Positions 37,628-44,362 of a DNA stretch of 45,032 nt are shown here, one piece after another. A program made the translations under genes and the position numbers. The notes beneath the pieces are model-generated. The model searched no databases and had not been told where the DNA came from. It saw nothing but the letters and a program-made list of their open reading frames with translations. Source of the stretch: a virus; IMG/VR virus record IMGVR_UViG_3300042320_000567, positions 1-45,032 of that record, one strand, 5' to 3'. Each line of letters begins with the position of its first letter. The stretch's first letter is position 1.

Positions 37628-38500
37628 TGGCTGCAGAATCAGCCTTAGCTTGCGTTGCGCACGTTGCGCACGCTGTCTGACGCGCTCTCTGCATACACCA
37701 AGATTGCGGCCAATTTCGGCATAACTTTCTGGTGTTTCACAGCCAATGCCATAGTTTCTACGCACAACATCCCTATCAAAGGGATCTAGGCGAAAAAAAG
37801 CCAGCTGCAGCTGCTCAACGCGCTCACAAATCTCTTCAGGGTTGTGGTCTTCATCAATGCCGTACTCGTCGGCAATCATGTCCAGTATTGTGCTACCATC
37901 TTCGGTGATCAGTGCATCTAGGCTTCGGTGTGGCCTATTGCGCTCCATCAGCATCAATAGCTCATCTGTTTTGATGTTGAGGATGTCGGCCACTTCGCGG
38001 ACAGTAGGCGTGCGGCCATTGGCTTGCGCAAACTCACGTTGGGTTTTGGCAGCAGCGTAAGTTTTCTCTAGCGCGTGTTGCGGCACTCGAATCAACCGCT
38101 CTTTGGTATCAATGGCGCGGGTAATGGCTTGGCGAATCCACCAGTAGGCATAAGTAGAAAACTTATACCCTTTAGTGCCGTCAAACATCTCCGCGGCACG
38201 ATGCAGGCCCAGTGCTCCTTCTTGGATCAAGTCCATTAGATCCATGTTGTTGGACTGCAGCCGGGTGACGTACCGCTTGGAGATATGAACCACCAAGCGC
38301 AAGTTGCAATTGATGATCATGTCACGCGCGCGAATGCCAACGCGGATCTCGCGTTGTTCTTGCTTGGTGCGTTCGCCTTTGGCGTCACGCAGCTCAAGGT
38401 ATCGCCGCACTTGACGCGACAGTTGAATTTCCTGCTCAGCCGACAGCAATGGATATCGGCCGATGGCGGTGAGGTACTGCTTGAACGAGTCGGGCGTCAT
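37613..38500 (-). CDS. RNA polymerase sigma-70 family factor, group 2-like
   Basis: A 295-residue sigma factor with regions 1.2 (SFKQYLTAIGRYPLLSAEQE), 2 (residues about 55-130, including GYKFSTYAYWWIRQAITRAI, the -10 recognition and melting part), 3 (about 135-210) and 4 (about 225-290, ending GRNLGVCRERVRQRAQRAQR for -35 recognition). Region 1.1 is missing, as in cyanobacterial group 2 sigma factors, which it resembles more than T4 gp55. Region 4.2 has RQRAQRAQRKL where RpoD has RQIEAKALRKL. It probably redirects host RNA polymerase to phage late promoters. It is the last gene of the leftward block, with its own 110-base upstream gap. Confidence 0.9.
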   Translation of the reverse strand: MTPDSFKQYLTAIGRYPLLSAEQEIQLSRQVRRYLELRDAKGERTKQEQREIRVGIRARDMIINCNLRLVVHISKRYVTRLQSNNMDLMDLIQEGALGLHRAAEMFDGTKGYKFSTYAYWWIRQAITRAIDTKERLIRVPQHALEKTYAAAKTQREFAQANGRTPTVREVADILNIKTDELLMLMERNRPHRSLDALITEDGSTILDMIADEYGIDEDHNPEEICERVEQLQLAFFRLDPFDRDVVRRNYGIGCETPESYAEIGRNLGVCRERVRQRAQRAQRKLRLILQPSLVA

Positions 38501-38610
38501 TTCGGGGTGTTATGCTGTTGATCCAATGACTTTCGGAGTCACTGGGCATTCCGTAGTTGGGAGAGGCTGCGGTGAGGCTGGCACCTCGTGAGGACCGGCC
38601 ACCTTTCCCC
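38501..38610 (-). promoter_or_regulatory. Gap upstream of the sigma factor gene with a stem-loop
   Basis: On the minus strand AGTGACT pairs with AGTCATT over seven base pairs (one G-T) around CCGAA, about 20 bases before the sigma ATG. Farther upstream lies a GC-rich segment with CCTCACGAGG and other short pairings. No clear promoter or ribosome binding site was found; ATG follows CACCCCGAA. The structure could regulate sigma factor translation. Confidence 0.35.
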
Positions 38611-38844
38611 CTAATTAGTGGCGTCGCAGTGGTCAAAGTAAAACCCCTGCAACCGTTGAACGATATCATGCGCAGCCGTTAGCTGCTGAAAAAAGTCATC
38701 GTTTACAAGGTAGCTAGTGCTGCGCTCTTGGCAGTCGTAGCACTCATGTCGCCTGCGCTTGGCGCGGTTGTTGTAGGTGCGCTCTTGCAATACCAGCCGC
38801 ATCCGGCCATTGCATTTAGGGCACCGCTGCTCGCCAATGTTCAT
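38611..38844 (-). CDS. Zinc-ribbon protein, NrdR-like motif
   Basis: A 77-residue protein with CPKC (C8, C11) and CYDC (C35, C38) and the spacing and RRRHECYDCQERSTSYL wording of the NrdR zinc ribbon. The NrdR ATP-cone is absent, so it is only the DNA-binding part, with an acidic helical end (NDDFFQQLTAAHDIVQRLQG). It may be a small transcription regulator. Start at ATG 38844 overlaps the previous stop (ATGA). Confidence 0.75.
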   Translation of the reverse strand: MNIGEQRCPKCNGRMRLVLQERTYNNRAKRRRHECYDCQERSTSYLVNDDFFQQLTAAHDIVQRLQGFYFDHCDATN

Positions 38845-38930
38845 GGCAGCAGCTTCGACGCCAGCCATAGCGCCAGGCAGCACGTCACGACGTAGACGAC
38901 CAGAAGCTCGAACATCAGGGGCAGCGTCAT
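38841..38930 (-). CDS. Twenty-nine-residue membrane microprotein
   Basis: TLPLMFELLVVYVVTCCLAL is nearly all hydrophobic, followed by WLASKLLP: one transmembrane helix. Both ends overlap neighbours as ATGA, which is strong evidence for coupled translation in this packed unit despite the small size. Function unknown; it could affect the host membrane or be a lysis regulator. Confidence 0.6.
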   Translation of the reverse strand: MTLPLMFELLVVYVVTCCLALWLASKLLP

Positions 38931-39082
38931 TGCCCCTCCAGCTTGGTGACAGCAGTCTTCAGCTCTTGCATCTCGCGGTAGATGAAATAATCCTCAGGGT
39001 CGTCATAGTTCCGGTCCAGCGCCTGGTCTACTGCAGTCTGAGCTAAGAACAACAGTCTGTCGATCAGTTCGCGGTCAGTCAT
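38927..39082 (-). CDS. Small helical protein (51 residues)
   Basis: TDRELIDRLLFLAQTAVDQA, then DDPEDYFIYREMQELKTAVT. Acidic, helical. ATG at 39082 overlaps the preceding stop by eight bases (ATGACTGA). An upstream in-frame ATG at 39238 would overlap the previous gene almost completely. No family is recognised. Confidence 0.6.
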   Translation of the reverse strand: MTDRELIDRLLFLAQTAVDQALDRNYDDPEDYFIYREMQELKTAVTKLEGQ

Positions 39083-39275
39083 TGGCACCCTCCAGCTCGG
39101 CGGCGATGGCGATGAGTTCATCTGCATCGCACTCCCACACGTCATGGCCGTGGTTTTGCTGGGTGCAAGCAACAGCAGCGCGAAGGGCACCGGCAATAGA
39201 TGGCCCATCCATAAGAGTTGGCACAGCGCGAAACCCATTCAACACCGCCTGTGCAGCGGGAGATAGCTCAGTCAT
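39075..39275 (-). CDS. Small protein of a repeated cyanobacterial/cyanophage family, copy 1
   Basis: A 66-residue protein, TELSPAAQAVLNGFRAVPTL, then IAGALRAAVACTQQN and an end DADELIAIAAELEGAND. The start (MTELSPAA), the ALRAA middle and the IAAELEG end recur in the gene at 40537-40794. I recall many such proteins in Synechococcus and their phages. Function is unknown. ATG at 39275 overlaps the upstream stop as TGATG. Confidence 0.65.
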   Translation of the reverse strand: MTELSPAAQAVLNGFRAVPTLMDGPSIAGALRAAVACTQQNHGHDVWECDADELIAIAAELEGAND

Positions 39276-39718
39276 CACTCACCCTCCTCCTGCGGCACCG
39301 GCAGCGCCCAGTGGGGGAGCCAGTGGGAGAAGGCGTACTTGAGCTGGGGCACTCCAGGATTGTCGATACTGATCAACCTCCAATCTCCATCAACCTTTCC
39401 GCACATCCAGCATCTTCCCTGATCATCGCAATCCTCCGGCCCCGGCAGGCGCTCAGCGACGGGCACCGGCTCGATGGCGGGGCGGCCCCAGCGGACGAGG
39501 GCTTCTTGGATTACCCATTCAACCGACTTGTTTCCTTTAACGCAGTGAAGTGCTAGGTCTTGCATCTCCGCATCACTCGGCCCCTGCGGCTCGGGCTGGG
39601 CCAGGGAAGCGCGAGCGGTATCAAGGCAGATCTCGAAGAGAGTTTTATGCCGCAATGGCCAATTAGCTTTTTCTAAACAGTCAGCAAGCTCAGCGCACAG
39701 CGCACGAAAGTCAGTCAT
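39275..39718 (-). CDS. Hypothetical protein with a DUF551-like end
   Basis: A 147-residue protein. The C-terminal half has the wording EPVPVAERLPGPEDCDDQGR, then CWMCGKVDGDWRLI and YAFSHWLPHWALPVP, like DUF551 proteins of phages. The N-terminal part is helical (TDFRALCAELADCLEKANWP). The family is widespread in cyanobacteria and phages without known function. Start overlaps the upstream stop (TAATG). Confidence 0.65.
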   Translation of the reverse strand: MTDFRALCAELADCLEKANWPLRHKTLFEICLDTARASLAQPEPQGPSDAEMQDLALHCVKGNKSVEWVIQEALVRWGRPAIEPVPVAERLPGPEDCDDQGRCWMCGKVDGDWRLISIDNPGVPQLKYAFSHWLPHWALPVPQEEGE

Positions 39719-39990
39719 TAGTTCAAATCCTCGTCATAAACTTTGCAGATAAACATCCCATCTTTTGCAAAACCACGCGCAGCAGCACCGCTTATCGCTG
39801 CATTCGCGTGTTCGCAAAGTGGCAGCAAGCGCTCAGCAATCTCGGCTAACCCGTAGAAGTCAACACCGAAGTCGTTGATGCATTTCTGCTTAAGCGCTTC
39901 AGTCTCCTCATCGGTCTCAGGTTCAGGTTTGCCGATCATTGCAGCAAACAATTCGATAGCTTCAAAGTCGTGAACAGTTGTTTTACGCAT
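39718..39990 (-). CDS. Small hypothetical protein
   Basis: A 90-residue acidic protein, RKTTVHDFEAIELFAAMIGK, then DEETEALKQKCINDFGVDFY and HANAAISGAAARGFAKDGMF. ATG at 39990 has GGAG seven bases upstream; a longer start would lie inside the previous gene. No family recognised. Confidence 0.6.
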   Translation of the reverse strand: MRKTTVHDFEAIELFAAMIGKPEPETDEETEALKQKCINDFGVDFYGLAEIAERLLPLCEHANAAISGAAARGFAKDGMFICKVYDEDLN

Positions 39991-40300
39991 CGAGATTCTC
40001 CGATTTGTAGGGTCCAGTGGGTTGGCCGTGTTCGTCAGTAAAACCAGCTTCAAAAAGAAACTGCCTGGCAGCATCCTTATCGCCAGCTAAGGCGCGTTCC
40101 ATCAGTGTTGGAGCGGTAAGCTCAACGGCCATGTCTTCTAAGGTTGAACACCGAACACCTACAAGGGTGGTGTCATCGCTGTAGCTCTCCCAAGCGTCAG
40201 CCAAAAGAGTAAGTACATTAGCGATGCCATGGCGCGTGTCCTGGCCGTATTCAAACTCTTCAATCAAGCGCTGAGCGCGTTGGGTTAGGTGGTCAGTCAT
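39983..40300 (-). CDS. Small hypothetical protein
   Basis: A 105-residue protein, TDHLTQRAQRLIEEFEYGQD, then LTLLADAWESYSDDTTLVGV and APTLMERALAGDKDAARQFL. Helical and acidic. ATG at 40300 overlaps the upstream stop by eight bases. The ending AGDKDAARQFLFEAGF may be an adaptor helix. No family recognised. Confidence 0.6.
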   Translation of the reverse strand: MTDHLTQRAQRLIEEFEYGQDTRHGIANVLTLLADAWESYSDDTTLVGVRCSTLEDMAVELTAPTLMERALAGDKDAARQFLFEAGFTDEHGQPTGPYKSENLDA

Positions 40301-40544
40301 TTTGAGCGGCAGCAAATAGGTTGGTAGCAATCTGATTGCGATGCTTCTGTGTTTTCCAGACAAGCTCGATGTAAGCATTTATGACGGAAGCGGCAAGAAG
40401 ACGGTCTTCCATGCCAAAGCAGTAATCCTTTCGTGTGTACCTGAGCGCGTGCTCCAAGTCACGCAGTCGGCTACCAGGAATGGGCCATACCGTTCCATCA
40501 AAGTGAACAAACGGACTGCCTTCATGGATGGTGAAATCAGCCAT
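40293..40544 (-). CDS. Small hypothetical protein
   Basis: An 83-residue protein, ADFTIHEGSPFVHFDGTVWP, then RLRDLEHALRYTRKDYCFGM and a helical end. ATG at 40544, overlapping the previous stop by eight bases. Upstream in-frame ATG codons are rejected because they fall inside the upstream gene. Function unknown. Confidence 0.6.
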   Translation of the reverse strand: MADFTIHEGSPFVHFDGTVWPIPGSRLRDLEHALRYTRKDYCFGMEDRLLAASVINAYIELVWKTQKHRNQIATNLFAAAQND

Positions 40545-40794
40545 TGCACTTACCCTCCAGCTCGGCGGCGATAACGAGAAGCTGATCGCGCACCTTGCAA
40601 CGATTGCGAATGGCGGCAAGTGAAAAGGATCCTTTGTCGATGTCATTAGGCTCCGGCACCACTTGATCCGCAGCGGCACGGAGGGCGGCGGCGAGGCAGG
40701 CCTCCTGCCAGTTGCCCTCAAGAGGACCGAGCAACTCATGTCGCTCATCAAACGCTTGCACAATGGTGCGCGCGGCGGGGGAGAGGTCAGTCAT
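40537..40794 (-). CDS. Small protein of a repeated cyanobacterial/cyanophage family, copy 2
   Basis: An 85-residue protein, TDLSPAARTIVQAFDERHEL, then AALRAAADQVVPEPND and RDQLLVIAAELEG. It matches the gene at 39075-39275 at both ends and in the ALRAA middle, but has an extra internal segment (KGSFSLAAIRNRCKV). Two copies 1.3 kb apart indicate duplication or repeated uptake. Function unknown. Confidence 0.65.
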   Translation of the reverse strand: MTDLSPAARTIVQAFDERHELLGPLEGNWQEACLAAALRAAADQVVPEPNDIDKGSFSLAAIRNRCKVRDQLLVIAAELEGKCNG

Positions 40795-40999
40795 CGAGCT
40801 GCTCCGCTTTGATGCCGTGCTTGAGAATCCACTCTGTTATCTCACCCATCTCGTCGGTAGTAACTAGCCGCTCTACTTGAACTCGAACGAGTTGGTCGGG
40901 TTCAACAAGCAAGCGAAGTCCTATAACGGCTTTGTGCGAAATGCCGAAAGCATCAAGCAGCCCTCGTATTTCTTGGCTGTGGCCTGACATGTAAGTCAT
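40787..40999 (-). CDS. Small hypothetical protein
   Basis: A 70-residue protein, SGHSQEIRGLLDAFGISHKA, then LLVEPDQLVRVQVERLVTTD and EMGEITEWILKHGIKAEQ. A helix-strand-strand-helix order is likely. ATG at 40999 overlaps the previous stop (ATGA); ATG at 40990 is also possible. No family known to me. Confidence 0.6.
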   Translation of the reverse strand: MTYMSGHSQEIRGLLDAFGISHKAVIGLRLLVEPDQLVRVQVERLVTTDEMGEITEWILKHGIKAEQLDD

Positions 41000-41331
41000 T
41001 CAGGTAGCGCCTCCAGTGCGCGGCGGATGGGTTCGGCCATTGCTATCGCTCCCTCCGTGGGAATAAGAGCAATCAAGCGGTCAAGCTCTACTTGAGCCTG
41101 TTCCTTCAAGCTCGGTGGCTTGGGGCGGCGGGATGCACGTAGGGGTACGGTGTAGCCCCTACTGGCAAACCACTCACAGCAAGCTTCTAGCTCTTGGTCG
41201 GCGCCCCATTGGGCGGCGCGAGCGGCGATGTGTTCGTCGCTCAATGCAACTCGAACTGGTGTTCCTTCATGCCAGATTTCGGCCACCCACGCCTGCATCA
41301 GCTCAGTCGGTGGGGTAATAGGATGAGTCAT
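40996..41331 (-). CDS. Conserved hypothetical protein of cyanobacteria and cyanophages
   Basis: A 111-residue protein, THPITPPTELMQAWVAEIWH, then DEHIAARAAQWGADQELEAC and a C-terminal helix. I recall close relatives in Synechococcus genomes, where they are unassigned. The EGTPVRVALSDEHIAARAAQ part is the most typical. Start overlaps the DUF3310 stop (ATGA). Confidence 0.65.
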   Translation of the reverse strand: MTHPITPPTELMQAWVAEIWHEGTPVRVALSDEHIAARAAQWGADQELEACCEWFASRGYTVPLRASRRPKPPSLKEQAQVELDRLIALIPTEGAIAMAEPIRRALEALPE

Positions 41332-41570
41332 TTCCTGGCCTCCTGCTCAAGCCACTCGGCCGCCTCGAGCAGCAGCCGGCGCATGTACCAATCGGCTTTG
41401 CCAAGATCTTCTACGGCATTGCCCTTGTGCTCAGCACGCCATAGGTACTTAAACACTTGGCCCTTGCAGTAAGCCTTAAAACCTTCGGTGCCAAGTGCAG
41501 CCTTAATGGCCTGGATGCATTCAATGTCGCCTTGCTTGTAATGCGGTGGGTGGTTTACTAGGTCGGTCAT
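41328..41570 (-). CDS. DUF3310 protein
   Basis: An 80-residue protein. The signature VNHPPHYKQGDIECIQAIKA, then FKAYCKGQVFKYLWRAEHKG and DLGKADWYMRRLL is that of DUF3310, a phage family sometimes labelled nucleotide kinase without proof. The start ATG lies five bases after an intrinsic terminator-like hairpin (41575-41596), with no Shine-Dalgarno visible; this is an unusual placement. Confidence 0.85.
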   Translation of the reverse strand: MTDLVNHPPHYKQGDIECIQAIKAALGTEGFKAYCKGQVFKYLWRAEHKGNAVEDLGKADWYMRRLLLEAAEWLEQEARK

Positions 41571-41574
41571 TGTG

Positions 41575-41596
41575 AAAAGGTGGCCGTTAGGCCACC
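41575..41596 (-). terminator. Intrinsic terminator just before the DUF3310 gene
   Basis: On the minus strand GGTGGCC pairs perfectly with GGCCACC around TAAC, followed by four T. It ends eight bases after the stop of the 50-residue gene and only four to five bases before the DUF3310 ATG. It should end or attenuate transcription of the recombination genes and may hide the start of DUF3310. Confidence 0.8.
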
Positions 41597-41604
41597 AGTG
41601 CGCG

Positions 41605-41757
41605 TTAGTTGTCGGTCAAGTTAGGCAGTGCTTCACTGCGCAGTAACCATGCAGCAAATGCAACGTGGCTAGCAACAGCTTGCTTGTTGACTGGTGCCAT
41701 TGGGTAAGACTCTGCCCACCAGCGGCGGAATAGCGCCTCAAGATCTGCTTCGCTCAT
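41605..41757 (-). CDS. Small hypothetical protein (50 residues)
   Basis: SEADLEALFRRWWAESYPMA, then VNKQAVASHVAFAAWLLRSE and ALPNLTDN. Helical. ATG at 41757 overlaps the SSB stop as TGATG, and a terminator follows, so it is the last gene of the recombination unit. No family recognised. Confidence 0.65.
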   Translation of the reverse strand: MSEADLEALFRRWWAESYPMAPVNKQAVASHVAFAAWLLRSEALPNLTDN

Positions 41758-42101
41758 CAGAATGCAGGCTCCTCAACTTGCGTGGCGCGAGGCAGAAACT
41801 CAAACCGCTGCACATTAAGCACATGCTTGCTGCGCTTGCCGCCGGTTTCTTTGTCGTTCCACTCTTGGCGCCGGACGTTGCCCGTCACCATGATGGAATC
41901 ACCCTTCTTGCAACGATCAACAACAAGCTCTGCAGACTTGCCCCACATTTCAATGTCAATCACATTATTGATGTAATTGCCATCCTTGTCCTTGCCCTCT
42001 TGAATGCCACCTGCAAAGTTGGCAACCATGCTGCCGCTTTCAAAAGCACGCAGCTGAGGATCAGAAATGATGCGAACGATACCGGATGCGTAAAGGCTCA
42101 T
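41757..42101 (-). CDS. ssb: Single-stranded DNA-binding protein
   Basis: A 114-residue OB-fold protein: SLYASGIVRIISDPQLRAFE, then VIDIEMWGKSAELVVDRCKK and GDSIMVTGNVRRQEW. The end VEEPAF resembles the acidic tip of bacterial SSB (DDIPF) that recruits partner proteins. It coats single-stranded DNA in replication and Red-like recombination with Bet and the exonuclease upstream. ATG at 42101 overlaps the previous stop. Confidence 0.9.
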   Translation of the reverse strand: MSLYASGIVRIISDPQLRAFESGSMVANFAGGIQEGKDKDGNYINNVIDIEMWGKSAELVVDRCKKGDSIMVTGNVRRQEWNDKETGGKRSKHVLNVQRFEFLPRATQVEEPAF

Positions 42102-42310
42102 GGCAGTGGTGTGATGTTATTGGCCTCTTCAAAGGCCAGGATTTGAGATAGCGGGTACCGCACCCGTGGCGTACCGGCTGGAAAGCCGATGCGCGGGATG
42201 GTGTAGTACCTAGGGCCAATGCCGCGCGCGCGTTGGTTTTTGATGGCTGATGGCTTCAGCCCCCATCGCGTGGCCAATTGATCATTGGTCAGGTACGGCT
42301 CAGTTATCAA
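42098..42310 (-). CDS. Helix-turn-helix protein (excisionase-like)
   Basis: About 70 residues, with TEPYLTNDQLATRWGLKPSA, then IKNQRARGIGPRYYTI and VRYPLSQILAFEEANN: the winged helix-turn-helix form of excisionase and MerR-like small proteins. TTG at 42310 has GAGG six bases upstream and is preferred over TTG at 42322. It may be a regulator or DNA-architecture protein. No integrase is seen, so an excision role is unlikely. Confidence 0.7.
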   Translation of the reverse strand: MITEPYLTNDQLATRWGLKPSAIKNQRARGIGPRYYTIPRIGFPAGTPRVRYPLSQILAFEEANNITPLP

Positions 42311-43043
42311 ATGGATCCTCAATAGCGGGCTCTAGCTCAGCCTCCTTGGCCAGTGCTAGTTCTATGAGCTGCTGGTTCTGCTCATCGTTTAGATCAGGCT
42401 TGCGCTTGTCCATGCGTGCAACAACCTCTTGCAGCTTGTCCATCGTGTCGGCTTTGGCAATAGCAGCCTTGCCGGCTTGGAACAGCTTGGCATCGCCTGC
42501 AGGCGATGCGGCAACCGTGACTGGTTGCACTTCGGCCTGTTCCATCTCGTCGGTGCTGTAGACACCTGAGAGGTCAGCAGGAAATGCCTTGCGCAACGCA
42601 AGCGCCTCGCTGCACTTAGCGATCATTGCGGCGGGCATCTTGGACCACAGGCCCTGTCCGGCGTTGTAGTCGGCAAACCGCGCCACACCGACAAACGGAT
42701 GGCTGGCACCCTTGCGGTGAATGATCGTCTTGGCCGCGGCAGGTGGCTTGCTGCCAAGCCACACGTCAGCCCATTGGCCATCTTCGCCACACCAGTACGT
42801 CTCTGAGCCGTCGAGCTGGCCGGTACGTTCGGCGATGCTGCGGAGGCCGTCGATGCCGGCCTGGATGGTCATGCGCCCACTGCGTCGGATGGCGTAGATC
42901 TGCTTTGAAAACGGATCCAAACCTGTCCGCTGGCAGGCATAGGCGAACAGGCGCAGCTCGTCAACGCTGCAGCCTGGCGCGATTGTGGTGCTGATCAGTT
43001 GCGTCTGCTCTGGGGTCCAGAGCGCAAGTGAGCTAGAAGTCAT
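42300..43043 (-). CDS. bet: Single-strand annealing protein (Bet/RecT-like)
   Basis: A 247-residue protein of the lambda Bet type: TPEQTQLISTTIAPGCSVDE, then CQRTGLDPFSKQIYAIRRSG and AMIAKCSEALALRKAFPADL, plus GGIYSTDEM-like GVYSTDEMEQ. It anneals complementary single strands during phage recombination and concatemer formation. A C-terminal helical tail (residues about 185-247) may touch SSB. It overlaps the exonuclease by 11 bases. Confidence 0.92.
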   Translation of the reverse strand: MTSSSLALWTPEQTQLISTTIAPGCSVDELRLFAYACQRTGLDPFSKQIYAIRRSGRMTIQAGIDGLRSIAERTGQLDGSETYWCGEDGQWADVWLGSKPPAAAKTIIHRKGASHPFVGVARFADYNAGQGLWSKMPAAMIAKCSEALALRKAFPADLSGVYSTDEMEQAEVQPVTVAASPAGDAKLFQAGKAAIAKADTMDKLQEVVARMDKRKPDLNDEQNQQLIELALAKEAELEPAIEDPFDN

Positions 43044-43821
43044 CAGATGTCATGGTTGGGGTAGTGCCAAGTGCCCAGCTGGGCAAGCTCAGCGTTTCGC
43101 AGATGGTGCTATAGCCAGGCCACTCATCAATGGCACGGCAGTCGGCAATGGTCTGCAGGTTCTGGCGCCGTAGCGCTTCACCTGCCTTCATCGCCTCCGC
43201 ATCCAGCTCGTAGACGGCGACACAGAACGGATAGGTCTTCTCCACTGCGATGAAGAGAAACCGATCTGCGGGAACACCGGCCAAGTAGTGGTCGGCTTGG
43301 ACATGGTAGCGGAAGGATGCGACAGATCGCGCAAAGGCTGCCGGGCTGGCATCCGTGGTGGTCTTGAGGTCAACCACTGTCGAGCCATCAAACCAGTCCG
43401 GGCGGCACTTGCAGCGCAAGCCGGATTGCGCATCATCAAACCAAAAGGATTGCTCGGCCTTGCCATGGGACAGCAGTGCCGCGGCGTAAGGGTGCTGACG
43501 CACCGCAGACGCCATAGCCATGGCCTGCTCCATGTCGGATGCAGTCACGGCCTCGATGCCGGATGCTTCCATCTCGGCAGCCATCTCCTTGCCAGCTTTG
43601 GTATTACGCGGCAGGCAGACGGCATAGCGCTTGGCTAGCTCGTCTGGCTCGAGTACAGCGCAATGCACCAAGCTGCCTAGCTTCATCGCTGCGGTCTGCA
43701 CCGACGGCGGCCGCTGCGGGTTGAGATACCGAGCCCAGTAGTGATAGGGGCTGGCGGCAACGGCGTGCAGGTGGCTAGCGCTAACGGCTGGATCAGCGTG
43801 GTATTCAGCGTTGCTGGTCAT
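43033..43821 (-). CDS. RecE/YqaJ-like PD-(D/E)xK exonuclease (DUF3799)
   Basis: A 262-residue protein. It starts AEYHADPAVSASHLHAVAAS and has MKLGSLVHCAVLEPDEL and the catalytic segment CRPDWFDGSTVVDLKTTTDA (D...DxK), then FRYHVQADHYLAG: the DUF3799/RecE exonuclease pattern. It resects double-strand ends so that Bet can anneal. ATG at 43821 overlaps the preceding stop (ATGA). Together with Bet and SSB it forms a Red-like module. Confidence 0.9.
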   Translation of the reverse strand: MTSNAEYHADPAVSASHLHAVAASPYHYWARYLNPQRPPSVQTAAMKLGSLVHCAVLEPDELAKRYAVCLPRNTKAGKEMAAEMEASGIEAVTASDMEQAMAMASAVRQHPYAAALLSHGKAEQSFWFDDAQSGLRCKCRPDWFDGSTVVDLKTTTDASPAAFARSVASFRYHVQADHYLAGVPADRFLFIAVEKTYPFCVAVYELDAEAMKAGEALRRQNLQTIADCRAIDEWPGYSTICETLSLPSWALGTTPTMTSDDF

Positions 43822-44009
43822 GCTGCTCTCAGCTGGCGGTGCAGGTGCGTTTGCGGGCCGTAGCACTGCTGCAGTTCTGGGAATGCAAGCAGCACACGCT
43901 GTTTGTTTTCAGGATCGGCGTGCAGTGTCGCCTCAGCCAAGCGGCGGTAGAAACCGCCGCTGTGGTGGATAGCCGTCTGCAGCGTCCAGTAGGTGTCGTT
44001 GGTGGTCAT
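43818..44009 (-). CDS. Small hypothetical protein before the exonuclease
   Basis: A 63-residue protein, TTNDTYWTLQTAIHHSGGFY, then RLAEATLHADPENKQRVLLA and a histidine-containing end. Helical. ATG at 44009 overlaps the previous stop (ATGA), and its own stop overlaps the exonuclease ATG. It may assist the recombination set. No family recognised. Confidence 0.6.
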   Translation of the reverse strand: MTTNDTYWTLQTAIHHSGGFYRRLAEATLHADPENKQRVLLAFPELQQCYGPQTHLHRQLRAA

Positions 44010-44131
44010 GGCTTCAGCTGCTGCTGGCAAGCGTGGTGAGCCTGCACCTGCTGTTTGCCGGTGTCATATGCCATGGCAGCAATGCCAAAGATGATGGCCA
44101 GCATTGCGAGTCGGTCGATGGTCTTGATCAT
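44006..44131 (-). CDS. Small membrane protein (41 residues)
   Basis: IKTIDRLAMLAIIFGIAAMA forms one hydrophobic helix (residues about 8-22), then YDTGKQQVQAHHACQQQLKP. ATG at 44131 is preceded by an 18-base leader shared with two other genes (44132-44149). The stop overlaps the next ATG. Function unknown. Confidence 0.6.
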   Translation of the reverse strand: MIKTIDRLAMLAIIFGIAAMAYDTGKQQVQAHHACQQQLKP

Positions 44132-44149
44132 GGTTCTCGAGTTGGGGTG
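44132..44149 (-). repeat. Shared 18-base leader motif, copy A
   Basis: On the minus strand CACCCCAACTCGAGAACC runs directly into ATG at 44131. It differs from copies B (44363-44380) and C (44618-44635) at only a few positions. It may be a common ribosome binding or regulatory leader. Confidence 0.55.
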
Positions 44150-44188
44150 ATGCCGGATTGGGTGCGGCTCCGGCGGGCCGCGTGGGGG

Positions 44189-44362
44189 TCAGCTTGCTAG
44201 GCGCTTAGCGCGGGCTGCCATTGCGCCAGCCATGATATAGGTGTCGTATTCGCGCTGATAGCGGTGGTAGTCGGCCATGCTCGGCCACCGCAGTGAAGTG
44301 CCAAATTGCTCCTTGCGAAGCTGAGCGCAGTGGAGAATGTTGTGCCAGTCAGAGGCGTTCAT
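44189..44362 (-). CDS. Small hypothetical protein (57 residues)
   Basis: NASDWHNILHCAQLRKEQFG, then TSLRWPSMADYHRYQREYDT and MAARAKRLAS. A helical, basic protein with two tryptophans. ATG at 44362 follows leader copy B. The first gene after promoter candidate P2, so it could begin the recombination transcript. No family recognised. Confidence 0.55.
   Translation of the reverse strand: MNASDWHNILHCAQLRKEQFGTSLRWPSMADYHRYQREYDTYIMAGAMAARAKRLAS

Noticed and set aside
38436-38669. A 77-codon leftward frame crossing the gap upstream of the sigma factor
   Set aside because: It overlaps the start of the sigma gene and the end of the zinc-ribbon gene, and its content (Ser/Arg/Gly-rich) does not look like a protein of this genome.
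42098-42310. Excisionase as evidence for a temperate phage
   Set aside because: The helix-turn-helix form is shared by many regulators, and no integrase, attachment site or classical repressor was found.
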